From NCBI GenBank assembly GCA_964036315.1, contig OZ038478.1:140409656-140473655 (forward strand): a DNA stretch of 64,000 bases, in the 5' to 3' direction. Below the pieces are notes generated by a model that saw only the letters and a list, made by a program, of their open reading frames with translations, made no database searches and had not been told where the DNA came from. Below are positions 1 through 9,945 of this stretch, piece after piece. Numbering within the stretch: position 1 is the first letter of the stretch; each line of letters opens with the position of its first letter. Made by a program: the position numbers and the translations under genes. This DNA is from Acanthosepion esculentum. Taxonomy: Eukaryota > Mollusca > Cephalopoda > Sepiida > Sepiidae.

Positions 1-54
1 TATAGTAGTATAAATTGGGCAATGTCTCTGAAACAAATGAACCCAATAATGCAA

Positions 55-420
55 TTCACTTCGCCAGAAACTTGAAAACGGGATGCTGTAGTGCTTGGAA
101 TTCGCGCTGGAATCTCCAATACGAACAATTCAGAGGGTTTGGGTGTCAATCTGAGGACAGTGCAGTGGATTTGCAAAGAGTTGGATGAGTCTAATAGTGA
201 TTACGAAGGTTACAGCAGCTCGGAAATCTGACTCTTATCGTTCCATAAGAAAAGAATTCTCGATTTTTTTTAACACGAAGGCCTACGTCAAGTTCCTTCA
301 GGGGGTTGTACTGGGGGAGGAGGGTGGTTGCTGGAAGACCCTATGTCTGTCAAGAACATTCTGAGCCATGGAAAACAAGCAGGAGAAACAGGTCATGAAC
401 ATCTGATTCCAGGCTTGAAT
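55..420 (+). pseudogene. mariner-like transposase remnant, internally deleted
   Basis: Conceptual translation gives a helix-turn-helix N-terminal piece (around 85-230; readable words are RDAVVLGIRAGIS and LRTVQWICKELDESN). It jumps at about 270 to a piece of the catalytic region (NTKAYVKF, then GGCWK). The arrangement matches the start and the central part of mariner-like transposases that I recall from mollusc genomes, with the middle missing. Where an active protein would have an Asp-containing QxDxAPxH motif, this copy reads QEHSEPWK, so a catalytic aspartate is gone. Frames change between the pieces. The superfamily is inferred from these short words, so confidence is moderate. Confidence 0.5.
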
Positions 421-1001
421 GTATGTGAGGTATTTAGCATTACATAGCTCTATATCACAAATCGCATACAAGATAGACTGGTTAAGTAATGTTTCAGGGC
501 ATCGAATGATTAGACAGATTAGAGCCCTGAGAAATCATAGTTCAAATGATGACAGAAGTAATGAGTAGTATTCATCACGCGATTTGTGGGAGTTAAGTCA
601 TTTGGAATGGTATCTTTGTACCTGTGTATATCGTGAAAGAGGTGTAGACATTTCATTTCATTTATATTGAATCTATTATTCCACCTGCAGGAAGGCACAA
701 GAAATATTGACTTCTTGAAAAAAACATTATCTAATACGTTTCCATTACAGATATTTTTAAAACATAGCAACATGCTTGGTATGTATGAGTTGCACGAAAT
801 CATTCGCTTGGCCATTTTGGAAGGTCATGGTACATCTATGATCCTTAAAAACCCTTTTTAGAAAAATACGATAATTAAGTAGGGTAAATAATTTCAATAT
901 TACCAAGGATTCATTTGCTGACAATAAAAACATCTACTTATACGATGGCAATTATTAGAAATTAACAATAGATTTAAATCCACCAAGACTCTTCAATGTT
1001 A
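421..1001. other. unassigned AT-rich sequence
   Basis: Only short open frames on both strands (for example a 98-codon frame on the minus strand, 519-815). I see no recognisable motif and no splice-flanked coding bias. Confidence 0.4.
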
Positions 1002-1030
1002 CCACACACACACACACACACACATACATA

Positions 1031-1118
<88 letters not shown>
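1002..1118. repeat. compound microsatellite (CA)n-(CT)n-(TA)n
   Basis: CA repeats at about 1002-1024, CT repeats at 1033-1063 and TA repeats at 1065-1118. The TA run forms the left border of the inverted-repeat element at 1201-1604. Confidence 0.95.
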
Positions 1119-1121
<3 letters not shown>

Positions 1122-1200
1122 GTTTTACCAATTTGTGACAGGGAGATCTCAATGCAGACTACTGGGAATTCTAATGATAATAAGAAAACGATAAGTTTAA

Positions 1201-1604
1201 TTATCCATTTCGTTTATACATTCTATTTCGTGAACACCTAGATGTTCATCTCATCAGAATGAAATCTCCTCCAGAAATGGAGAAAGTACACAGGACAAAC
1301 ACATTTGATTGGTAGTGGAAGGGAAGGTGAGAGGGAAGGGATGAGTAAAGGGCGAAAGGATTAGTGGTTAGTAGTAGTCGGTTTACCCAGCAATGAATTT
1401 ATTCTATACTTTTAAGATTTTAATAGCGGGTTGTATTTTTCATTGACCGATACAGTTTGCTATTTTTAGGCAGGACAAACCAGGTCAATTCAAATTAATT
1501 TAATGAAAGAAAGAAATAATCCAAATAACGCTAGAGGAGGTTTCGTTCTGATGAGTTGAACATCTCGGTGTTCACGAAATAAAAATTATAAACGAAATGG
1601 ATAA
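1201..1604. repeat. inverted-repeat element bordered by (TA)n
   Basis: Arm 1201-1272 is closely complementary to arm 1532-1604; both contain CCATTTCGTTTATA and a TTCGTGAACACC-like word when read inward. They are separated by a roughly 260-bp core with no coding signal. TA arrays lie outside both arms (1065-1118 and 1640-1684). The architecture suggests a foldback or MITE-type non-autonomous DNA element. Confidence 0.7.
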
Positions 1605-1627
1605 AGTTCCGTCTTCTTTTTATCGCT

Positions 1628-1639
<12 letters not shown>

Positions 1640-1684
<45 letters not shown>
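1640..1684. repeat. (TA)n microsatellite
   Basis: Uninterrupted TA dinucleotides on the right border of the inverted-repeat element at 1201-1604. Confidence 0.95.
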
Positions 1685-1687
<3 letters not shown>

Positions 1688-2069
1688 TTGTGGGCATCCG
1701 CCCTCATCAAATCATCGGGATCGTATCCTGTCCCTCTCCCTCTATTCCCCTTCTCTCTCCTCTGGTGGTGGTGACAGTGAATAAAGAGTTTGATGAGACT
1801 ATTTGCGAGAAGTTGATTTTGGTTTGTGCGATGAAGAAGCCCATGCACTTAGCCAGATGCCTCTACCTCGCGGCTCACAGGGGATTGACACAGGCGAGAT
1901 CTGGCAAACCAGGTTGCATTGGGCTCTCGGATGCTTGATTTGTCATGGTCCGCCTTGGTTAGGTCAGCCCACCTGGCGCTGTCATATTCCGCATGTTTGG
2001 CCGTTGAGGTCGTGTATTGATATTTGCCTATTTCTTCAGTCAAAGTGGTACATTTGATAACGAACTGTA
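1685..2069. other. GC-richer unassigned segment
   Basis: Base composition is visibly higher in G+C than the neighbours, and overlapping open frames of 76-113 codons run on both strands. It looks like inserted repeat material, but I recognise no protein motif. Confidence 0.35.
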
Positions 2070-2299
2070 TTTTATCCAACTACATCTACTGGCCTGATTA
2101 TTCGAGAAATCTTGTCAGAAATATATGCGTCCCCCGACAGGATTCCAATCTGCATCCCCTATGAGGAATCGTCATTGCATATGACGTGCATGACGGCTCG
2201 ATCACTTCGGACACGTCATATCTGGCAGTATAGTACCTTTTGGGGATGAATATTTTTCTGACAAGATTTCTAGAATATACGGGTTGTAGTTGGATAAAA
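2070..2299 (-). mobile_element. tRNA-derived SINE remnant with inverted ends
   Basis: Read on the minus strand, the segment around 2130-2170 contains a B-box-like word (GATTGGAATCCTGTCGGGGG). It is followed by the same tail (TTTCTGACAAGATTTCTCGA) as the SINE at 43671-43797. The outer 2070-2125 and 2251-2299 are inverted copies of each other, sharing TTATCCAACTAC and AAATCTTGTCAGAAA, so a second tail lies in opposite orientation. I infer a SINE pair or a palindromic derivative. Confidence 0.5.
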
Positions 2300-2659
2300 A
2301 GTACTGTTACATTAAAAACAAAATCAGATTCTACTGGAATATGAGTATCCATAAAAAATAACCTTTAAAAAAAAGTAAATTAAAATAACAATATGTCGGA
2401 TTCAATGGATTTCCTAAAAAGAAATTGTCTTTGTTTACGTTAGGATGCGATATAGAGCCGACATGGATGTTTCGAGAATCGGCAGAAAATGTCTATTCAA
2501 AAGGCGCTATTCGCTCTTTGTTTGTATCATTTGTGTCTATACTTCTTTCTTATCATTTTTCTTTAACTACCTTCTGTATGAATTCATATAGTTTCCTTTA
2601 TGTGTCTGCCATTAGGCTAACAATATTGCAACCAGAAATGAATCCGGGTAAACGTTGAA
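2300..2659. other. no recognisable feature
   Basis: AT-rich. One 77-codon open frame at 2425-2658 has no motif I recognise. Confidence 0.4.
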
Positions 2660-2679
2660 TGAGTCCGGTGAGAGTCTTC

Positions 2680-3046
2680 AATATTTACATTATTCGGACT
2701 GTCACAATGTTTCGGCCGATGTACGCTCCGGCCTTCTTCAGATATATGGAATGTCGAACAGAACCCTCGATAAACTGTCCTAGTTCCATGTGCCATATCT
2801 AATGGATGTCATATTTCAGTTATCACCTGTTAATTGAACTCATGCTCTTTGGGTCCTGTCACTGGATCTAACTAAAGCCTTTATCCATTGTGACATGTAT
2901 CCTTGAGGACATACGTGTATGAATTTCTTTCAGACACCATTTTTACCTATGCTCATATTGCAATTTTTGTTGCTATCATTCATGTTTTTACCATAGATCA
3001 TATTTCAAGTTTCGTTGTTATTTTCGCTTTTCTCTGGCAGTCCTTA
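2680..3046 (-). mobile_element. Penelope-like element 3' region (copy A), minus strand
   Basis: On the minus strand this reads as the 3' UTR of the family seen intact at 57775-58867. In order it holds the 3'-UTR word pair ending in CAATATGAGC, a tRNA-like stretch (2831-2897), a spacer, and the hammerhead-like terminus (about 2700-2750). It then abuts a forward-strand endonuclease fragment at 3047. This is the organisation expected if the left terminus is an enlarged inverted copy of the 3' end. The right end of the element is absent. Confidence 0.65.
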
Positions 3047-3170
3047 TTACACGAGGGGAAGTGGAAAAATCAGGCATGGCAGACCACATATAGAGAGAAA
3101 AGGGATATCACCGCCATCTGTGGGATCAGGTTGAAATCATAGACAAATAACACCATTGGATTACTTTCTT
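3047..3170 (+). pseudogene. GIY-YIG endonuclease fragment of Penelope-like element (copy A)
   Basis: The nucleotide sequence matches 58185-58295 of the better copy: the EVEKSG, WREKG and WDQVEI coding words are recognisable, with an in-frame stop replacing a tryptophan. The fragment is only about 40 codons, so it is non-functional. Confidence 0.6.
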
Positions 3171-4089
3171 TTGCATAATTAAATCCTTGTCCTAGTTGTT
3201 TTGACTTATCACGGCGAAACCTATAACGCCGTCATTAATTTCTACACAACTAATATTCTTCTTCTAAATTGTTACTTACGTTCAGCTTTCACAGATCGTC
3301 GCTTTTCCCGCTAAAATATATGACGTCTCTTGTTTTTAGCCGAGCTTTGTAGGTCTTATACTTAGATCTTTATGTTCCGTATTTTGATTAATGCCCACAT
3401 CTGTTTCGTTTAATATTGTAGTAGAATATGTCTGATATTAGAGAAAATTCCCCAATGTCTAACACGCAATGCAGTTGGACTTCTGCTAGACAATGGTGTA
3501 ACTGTGACATCACTATAAATAACATTTTCCGACAAATATTACTCATTAAATTCATCGTCATTTCCGTTTTAGGAATTTTCTGATTCATTTTTGCCTCCAA
3601 TTACTAGTGAGTATGTGTAACGGCGTATATATGAACCATAAATGACCTGGTATATTGATTACAAGTGCTTTTAGTCAATGTCACTTCAGTATCCTTTCTT
3701 CTAAACACGTGGTACATGGTTGTAAGAAAATGTTGTCGGTTTGGAGGAAGCTGAATATATCTTGTCACATATAAATGTGAGTGGCTGGGAAAACCTCAGG
3801 GTGAATAATTTGGCCTTGATGCTAGAAATAACGATCGTAAGGAAATAGCACTCTGGAGTAATTAACAATGTTTTAAATTAATTAGAATATATCCTGTCCA
3901 TATAATATTAGAAAATTCAGAAAATTATAAATTTTATAAGGCTGTGCTATAAGGCCTTCACTGATTGCCGGAATTAAATTGCAATTCTACGATTTTAACC
4001 CTAAACTTAATCTTCAAACTGGTGAGCAAAAGTTTTAACTTAGTTTCTTTAGGTTCATTTTCATCTTAAATCTGTCAGTCACTTATTTA
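3171..4089. other. no recognisable feature
   Basis: AT-rich sequence with short random open frames only (largest 70 codons, minus strand, 3388-3600). Confidence 0.4.
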
Positions 4090-4790
4090 AAATTAATGAA
4101 TGATTGATTTGATTGCATTTTATTTTAGACTAAATCTATTTAACAGCACAGAATGCGATCTACAAATTGGTGAAGTCAATATTAAGCAAGTATCAAATTT
4201 TAAATATCTAGGAAGCGTTTTAGCAGATGAGGCAAATAAGACACCACAATCCGAAGACACATTTAAATCGCAAACTATAGCTTTGTAAAAGCAAGCACAC
4301 TATTAATAACAAAGGAAATTTAATTAAAAATAAAATAGTTTCCCGCTACTATATACATCAGTCCTCTCATATGGCTGTAAATGCTGGGCAATATCTTTAC
4401 AGATGAAGAGGCGACTTGAGGAAACAGAAACCTACTGAAGATACCATGTATGAAGCCTATGAGTAACAAGTAAGTTTTTAGGGATATGGAAACAAAAAGA
4501 ATCAGAAAGATACGGTTGAAGTTTCTAGGACACAGAATTAAGAAAGAAAGATTGGAAAATTAGACACTCACAAGGCATATTGAAAGCAAGAGGAATAGAA
4601 GGAAAAAGCGAGTATCCTAACGTAAGCACCTGTGTTAATGGCTGGCGGAACACAAACTGGGTGGGATTGTAGAACTACATACATTGTTAAGAACTACAAA
4701 AGACAGGTGTGGAGAGCCTTGGTAGTACATGTCATTAATGGGAAAGACACACAAAAGAAAACAAAGGACATTACATAAAATACAATTTAA
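4090..4790 (+). pseudogene. LINE reverse transcriptase C-terminal remnant
   Basis: Across several frames the translation gives, in order, CDLQIGEVNIKQVSNFKYLGSV (the FKYLGS block), an LSYGCKCWAI block, a RRLEETE block, KFLGH, then a GW/EHKLGG-like tail. These are the conserved post-palm and thumb blocks of endonuclease-reverse transcriptase LINEs common in invertebrates. Multiple frameshifts and stops make it dead. The same family recurs at 54990-55450. I do not assign a clade. Confidence 0.65.
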
Positions 4791-5352
4791 ATTTGACGTA
4801 TGATCCTCATTTTTAGATAGATACATCAGTAAATCTTGGACGTAGAGGGAAAGAACAGTTAAATTGTCGCATAAATCAATGTTTAATCAATGAAAATAAT
4901 GTATATATTCCATAGTTCACAGAGCGTCTATCAATATTATCTATAAGCAGAGTCGGGCCAAATGCGAGGTGGATTAGCTGATCCTTTGTACCGAGCTGCT
5001 CAAAGAAAACAAATATCGAAATTCTGCTTTCACATGTCCCCTAAATTCGAAATCTGACGACTATTGGAAAATGCAAGCACATCCAGCAAGAAGCTAGGCG
5101 CATAGGCGAAGAGGAGGCAGAAGATTTTACTCTTTCGACCTTGAACCCTCCGGCTACGCAATATCCATGTAATTTCAAAAATGGTTCTACCGCAAACGAG
5201 AATTCATTCGAAATGCATCGAACTTAATTTTCGTTGAAGCAATTCTGAAATTATCTTTTACCAACTCAATTACATTAATTCAGCAAAAATCAAACAAATA
5301 ATCGAACAATTTTAAATTTATTGATTTTCATAAAACAAATTTCCGACTAAAG

Positions 5353-5353
<1 letters not shown>
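4791..5353. other. no recognisable feature
   Basis: AT-rich sequence without convincing coding or repeat signal. Confidence 0.4.

Positions 5354-5406
<53 letters not shown>
5354..5406. repeat. (TA)n microsatellite
   Basis: Left border of the hairpin element whose arms lie at 5482-5604. Confidence 0.95.
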
Positions 5407-5410
<4 letters not shown>

Positions 5411-5604
5411 GAAATATAGTCTTAAGGTCTGCTATATTTATGGGATAAAGTGCTCGATATCAGAGATAGAGTGTGTGTAAATATAAAAGTGAACATAGAA
5501 GTCAACACTTAGAGGCGACATTCTGTTTCATCGGGCCACATGATTGCATCTAACATGAAACAGACTGTCGCCTCTAAGTGTTGACTTCTATGTTCACTTT
5601 TATA
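5407..5604. repeat. hairpin element, family 1, copy 1
   Basis: Arms 5482-5531 and 5555-5604 (50 bp each) are complementary with about one mismatch, around a 23-bp loop. The 75-bp shoulder 5407-5481 (GGGATAAAGTGCTCGATATCAG and onward) occurs in inverted orientation beside copies 2 and 3 at 44702-44776 and 59310-59391, so it belongs to the element. TA arrays lie on both sides. No coding capacity, consistent with a foldback or MITE-type element. Confidence 0.8.

Positions 5605-5606
<2 letters not shown>

Positions 5607-5654
<48 letters not shown>
5607..5654. repeat. (TA)n microsatellite
   Basis: Right border of the hairpin element at 5407-5604. Confidence 0.95.
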
Positions 5655-5659
<5 letters not shown>

Positions 5660-5802
5660 CACTCTATACTGCATGTTCTTCAATATGCGTGGGTGTATGT
5701 AATCAATCTGTGAATTCATGCAGTTTTGTTTGCTTTTAAAACGCACGCATGAAACATGTAAGTATGCAATAATATACTGAGACTAATATGCAAGATATTT
5801 TA

Positions 5803-6352
5803 AAGTATTATTTATTATTGAATACTTAAGCATTCGTTTGTAAAGCATTACAAAATCTTACTCGAATATAGTCGATGCCAACCAAATTCTATCGTTTGAG
5901 TAAGAGCATATATTACGTTTCACTCATGACTCAAACTAGTATTTATACTATCAATGAACTTACTAATTAATAATTCCGATAGTAGTCATATAATTTACAG
6001 TAGTTATATTTATTGTAAGAATTATTTTGCGAAATGTAGTATGTTTTGTGTTATTACAAGCATTTTTGCAGCCGAAATATTTTAAGACCTACTTCATATA
6101 CACTATCCATTTGAAAAAAAGAACGTTTCTTTTTTTTACGTTAAGACAAACCAAGAAACATTATTAAACAGAAAATAGCAATATTTGACTCGCATTTTCC
6201 ACGATTTAGATTTTTATCCGAATTTATGTTTCTGTTAACTCCGTAGATCTCAATGTAAGATTTAGGCCATAGACTTAGCGCGTAAAGTGTTGATGCTTTT
6301 CTTTCGGTAGCAAGTAAGATTTTATGACTGGAGTTATTCGTAACACGTCCAA
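5803..6352. repeat. low-copy dispersed repeat R, copy 1
   Basis: Nearly identical to 50806-51297 in the same orientation, apart from scattered substitutions and two gaps (about 12 bp near the start and about 45 bp near the end). It contains no open frame of note. It may be part of an unrecognised element or a segmental duplication. Confidence 0.85.
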
Positions 6353-6403
6353 GTGCTTTTCAATTCAGAGGTATCATTCTTCTTGTCTTGATGTAATCCA
6401 AAG

Positions 6404-6814
6404 TTAGAGAATGGAGGCTATCATTATCCCATGGTTGGGGAGTGGATTGGGAGAAGAAATAGATGTATTCCTTTCAAAGTGTATTCTTGCGAAAACGAAT
6501 GCAGCATCACAGTGAGAATTTGAAGTAAACACGCCAATCCAACATTCCACGCTGATAACTGTTATATTACACGTACTTCCATTTTCAACACCGATAGTGT
6601 ATCGACAAGAATAATCGAACGAAACATTGGAGAAAAAAACGTAAATAATAAAAATGATTTCAGTAATTTGAAAAAAAAATCCACACCAAGCAAGGAAATA
6701 AAGCCACACGCCAGTGGTTTCTAAGATAGAAATAACGTGAAAACATTTATTTACGAGAAAAGACAATAACAGAACAGCATTCAAGGAGACAATGGATGAA
6801 GACTGACGTTGCAT
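6404..6814 (-). CDS. hypothetical ORF, 136 codons, hydrophobic
   Basis: An uninterrupted minus-strand frame from an ATG at 6814. It has a hydrophobic segment at about residues 10-30, a strongly hydrophobic block at about 37-62 (WLYFLAWCGFFF, IIFIIYVFF), then a polar cysteine-containing region with two N-glycosylation-type sequons (NGS, NIT). This could be a small membrane or secreted protein or exon, or a chance frame in AT-rich DNA. No family is recognised and no splice context is evident. It is the longest non-transposon frame in the left flank. Confidence 0.2.
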   Translation of the reverse strand: MQRQSSSIVSLNAVLLLSFLVNKCFHVISILETTGVWLYFLAWCGFFFQITEIIFIIYVFFSNVSFDYSCRYTIGVENGSTCNITVISVECWIGVFTSNSHCDAAFVFARIHFERNTSISSPNPLPNHGIMIASIL

Positions 6815-7111
6815 TTTGGATAGTCGCAGTTAACAGGGAAGCAAGAAATCGAAAAAAAAGTATTCTACCAGTGAGAACGGCAAGAAAATAAATTATTAGG
6901 GTAGATTTTACAGTTATATCTAGCAATTTTAGCAGTATAATGAGGAGAGCTGACAGCTAAGCGAGTACTATGTTTAAATTCGCCAGTTTGAGATACCAAA
7001 GAGGAGAGGTGATCAATACAATTACCATGAAAAAAATTTATAAAAAAAGTAATTGGCAGCTACGTTAAGGTGATAGGGAAATGATTGTATCCTAAATGCT
7101 TGGTCAGAACA
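6815..7111. other. no recognisable feature
   Basis: AT-rich spacer upstream of a Penelope-like copy. Confidence 0.4.
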
Positions 7112-7164
7112 GATAACACTATTTACATTATTTGGACTATCGTCCTCATCTTTGTCGCCATATT

Positions 7165-7215
7165 TATTACAACGTTTCGGCCGTTGTATGCTCCGGCCTT
7201 TTTCAGGTGGTTGGA
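7165..7215 (-). ncRNA. hammerhead-like motif, copy B left terminus
   Basis: On the minus strand: CCTGAAAAAGGCCGG, a 10-nt loop, CGGCCGAAACGTTG. Stem II and the GAAAC core are kept, but the first core segment has an A in place of a conserved G (CTGAAAA). Confidence 0.4.
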
Positions 7216-7299
7216 ATGTCTAACTGAACCCTTTATTTCGCTCACTGGGGTAGACTGTTCTAGTTCCACGTGCTATGTTTAATGGATGTCAGATATTTC

Positions 7300-7605
7300 G
7301 CGCGAGTAAGACCACCCACAGAGGAGAACATGACTAAAGACTGTGTGTAGGCTATCCCGTGCAGCTGTGGAAAGACATATAAAGGAAAGACAGGCCGCCC
7401 CCTTGAGGTAAGGCTTCAAGGACACCAGAAAGCTGTAACACGAGGGGAACTGGAAAAATCAGGTGTGGCGGATGGAGAGAAAAGGGAGATCACCGCCATC
7501 TGTGGGATCAGGTTGAGATTATAGTAAAAGAACACCATTGGAAAATTCGTAAACTTATATGCTAGGCCACAAAAATCTCCTGAGCCGACTAAGCATAGAA
7601 ATTAA
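7300..7605 (+). pseudogene. GIY-YIG endonuclease remnant (copy B)
   Basis: Readable blocks are [42 protein letters not shown] and WKIR-L, with an in-frame stop within the first block and a lost segment before WREKG. This is the C-terminal endonuclease domain of Penelope-like reverse transcriptases, which cleaves target DNA for insertion. The equivalent protein is open at 57908-58381. Confidence 0.6.
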
Positions 7606-7963
7606 TACAATATGGGAACCAGTAATAAGGAGTGCCAGAGAAAACGATAAAAAATACAATATGAGCTCTGGTAAAAAACATATAATGACAACAGCAAAAA
7701 TTGCAATATGAGCACTGGTAAAAATATTTGCTGAAGACATTCCCCAGAAATTCATATATAGATGTCCTAAAGGACACATGGCACAGTGGATAAAGTCGTT
7801 AGTTAGATCCAGTGACAGGACCCAAAGAGTGTTAGTTCAATATCCGGTGAAGGCAGTGGAAAAATTGGAGAGGGGAAATAACAGAAGAAAACTGATAACT
7901 GACATGGCACGTGGAACTAGAACATTCTACCCCAGTGAGAAATAAAAGGTTCCATTCGACATT

Positions 7964-8020
7964 CCAACCACCTGAAGAAGGCTAGAGCGTACAACGGCCG
8001 AAACATTGTAATAAAAGTTG
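7964..8020 (+). ncRNA. hammerhead-like motif, copy B right terminus
   Basis: CACCTGAAGAAGGCTAG, then CGGCCGAAACATTG. Stem I can pair through CCAAC (7963-7967) with GTTGG (8017-8021). Stem II is weakened by substitutions. Confidence 0.4.
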
Positions 8021-8084
8021 GCGACAAAGATGAGTCTGAATACACATAAATAGTGTACGTAATACCTCATCTCAGAAATATAGA

Positions 8085-8190
8085 CAGATGCAGAACAGAT
8101 TACATGGTAAATACCTCTTTGTATTTTATCAAAAATCTTAGATACATAGCAGAAAAATCCAATCAGATTTGTCCGGAACATTCAACGAAG
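8085..8190 (-). pseudogene. short LINE reverse-transcriptase fragment
   Basis: The minus-strand translation contains FDKIQRGIYHVICSAS, resembling the LDKIQRRIGNVIGPD block of the LINE at 51412-52147. It adjoins the outer end of Penelope-like copy B. The fragment is very short, so this is tentative. Confidence 0.35.
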
Positions 8191-8820
8191 GGACAAATTG
8201 TAGACATGAAAAGAGCAATATAAATTGTCGTGAGAAAATTTTCTAGCAAGAAAGTGCGCCATCGTTCATAGCCACGTAACTAAAACTATCACGTGATTCG
8301 TTCCAATTATTGTCAGTCGATAACATTAGCCCGAGAAGGTTCAGTGAGTTAGTCTTCTGGAATGTAACATCAACTATACAAGGCAAAAAAGGGTTTTCCT
8401 CTAAGACGGTTTCTTTATTGAAATACATGTGCTAGTTGAAATAGTCATGCCGGTGAGATTTTTTTTTTAATACATAAAATAAGCGTGCAAATTCAAATAA
8501 ATGTTCCGTCGTGTATTTTAATATAAGATTAATAAAAGTGCATCTTTGGAAAATAATCCCAGAAAATGTTTTGGAAAGCAAGAAGAGTGCCGTACTAAAC
8601 AAGCGTTGTGCTCTGGGAAAACTGAAAGAAAAAAATCTAAAAGTCACTTGCATTTATAAACAATAATACCGACGATTTCTTTCTGATTTTCTGATTATCC
8701 ACTGAGTCAAATTAAATACTGATCGTCCCAGATATTGAACTCACAATTACTTTGTCTCCAATTTCACCACCGCTTTAGTCTCACTAAGTTAGTACTAAAT
8801 AAGAACTAGACGATATATAC
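8191..8820. other. no recognisable feature
   Basis: AT-rich. Two short minus-strand frames of 61 and 73 codons show no motif. Confidence 0.4.
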
Positions 8821-8995
8821 CTAGATATGACCAGTGGAACGAGAACACTTTACCCCCTACATTAAATAAAGGAAAAAGTTTGAAAGCCCCTGTAGGGTAC
8901 CCGGAGGGACATACACCGGAAGAAATCCGTAAGGCTCAGTGGTCGAAACGTTGTAATAGCAACAACAGAGACGAGGAAAATTGTCCGCATGTAAA
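8821..8995 (+). repeat. diverged Penelope-like terminus
   Basis: Follows the same order as the right end of copy D: a GGAACGAGAACACTTTACCCC-like word, ATAAA, a GAAGAAA...GTCGAAACGTTG segment, then GACGAGGAAAATTGTCCGCATGTAAATA. Many substitutions separate it from the other copies, and hammerhead stem II is no longer convincing. Confidence 0.5.
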
Positions 8996-9159
8996 TAGTA
9001 TAAATAATACTGATACTATTTGCTAATATGATTAAACAAAAGCCGTTTGCATAGTTCCCAGTGTGTTGTGAGTAATTCCTACAACCTGCTTCCCCCTCTG
9101 TTTGAGTAATGGACAGACTCCAAATGCTTACAAATAAGCTAACTTAATTCTTTTCTTTT

Positions 9160-9176
9160 CCTTTCGTTCACCAGTT
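9160..9176. repeat. 17-bp junction word, occurrence 1 (left of array)
   Basis: CCTTTCGTTCACCAGTT. It is repeated exactly at 16238-16254, 23318-23334 and 30394-30410, and with two mismatches at 37016-37032. Four elements with five copies of the word is the pattern of a target-site duplication kept at every insertion. Confidence 0.85.
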
Positions 9177-9945
9177 CTTGCCGGATTCGCCTTTTTTTTT
9201 GTTGGCTCGCCTGCCGGGCGGTTGTTATTTTTCAGACCATTCTTGACGAGTGAACGCGTTATTGACTTTTTGTCCTTTAAGTTAAGTTATTGTTTAAGTT
9301 TTTATTTTTCATTTGTTTCATTTGAATATATTTTTTTTGTTTCTTGGCTTCGGCCAACATTTTTTATTTTTAGTTCGGTAAGACAAAGTCTTACCGGCTT
9401 TTTTATTTTCTGTTGTGACATTTGAAGAAAAGAAAAAAGAAAAAGTTTTGTTTTAATTTATCTTCCTTTTCGTTTTTTACCCTCCCCCGTTTTATTTAGC
9501 GACTTCGGTCGCAATCCTTTAATTTTTTAAGTTTCAGCTTTTGGTGTTTAATTTATTTCTTTAGCGGCTTCGGCCGCAAACCTTTATTTTTTTAGTTTGG
9601 TTTGACTAGTGTCAAACCAGACATTTTTATTTCTTTCTTTTTTCTTTCTGTCGTTTAATTGACGAAAAAAAGTAGGAGTTTTATTTATTGTTTTTTCTTT
9701 TATTTCGGCTGCCTTCGGGCGCCATTTTTATTTTTTTTTAAAAAGTCTTACGAGACTATTTAGTTTCTAGTTTTTCTTTTCTTTTTCTAGAACTTTTAGT
9801 TTTCCAAGTTTATTTATTTTATAGCCTTGATTTAAAGTTTATTCTTTATCTTTAACTACTTTTGTTTTTGCTTTTTATTTTTATTTTTCTCTCTCCCTAT
9901 CTCAACTCCTCACAATTGGGCAAGTGTTTCTGCCTTAACTCTTAA
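9177..9945 (+). promoter_or_regulatory. LINE 5' UTR with serial hairpins (copy 1)
   Basis: Very T-rich leader punctuated by short, mostly perfect hairpins. These are TTGGC-TTCG-GCCAA (9344-9357), CGGTAAGAC-aaa-GTCTTACCG (9376-9396), GCGAC-TTCG-GTCGC (9499-9512), GCGGC-TTCG-GCCGC (9564-9577), a 12-bp stem at 9595-9622, GGC-GCC type with TTCG (9707-9723), and AGTCT-tacg-AGACT (9744-9757). Equivalent hairpins exist in copies 2-4, with pairing-preserving changes in copy 4. Likely roles are promoter, translation or ORF1p binding; none is shown by the sequence. Confidence 0.65.

Larger units (their letters stand above)
7112..8064 (+). mobile_element. Penelope-like element copy B with inverted termini
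   Basis: The left terminus (about 7114-7292) is an inverted copy of the right terminus (about 7899-8062); each contains the hammerhead-like motif. Between them lie a degraded GIY-YIG endonuclease coding segment, a 3' UTR, and a tRNA-like stretch (7776-7851). The reverse-transcriptase part is missing. It is a 5'-truncated copy flanked by an inverted terminal piece, an arrangement known for Penelope-like elements. Confidence 0.7.

Noticed and set aside
955..1241. Open frames made of Tyr-Ile, Thr-His or Ser-Leu dipeptide repeats
   Set aside because: These are translations of (TA)n, (CA)n and (CT)n microsatellites. The same applies at 1531-1938, 41779-42039, 42614-42891, 43959-44239, 49399-49630, 52857-53130, 57293-57496, 57655-57725 and 58985-59578.
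9002..9160. Host promoter or exon just upstream of the LINE array
   Set aside because: No splice-site, coding or promoter pattern beyond AT-rich words.
9160..9176. Junction word as part of an rRNA, snRNA or tRNA gene (known targets of Tx1-group LINEs)
   Set aside because: Neither the word nor its flanks at 9100-9176 and 37016-37100 matches a 5S, U2 or tRNA sequence that I recognise. A search would be needed to say more.
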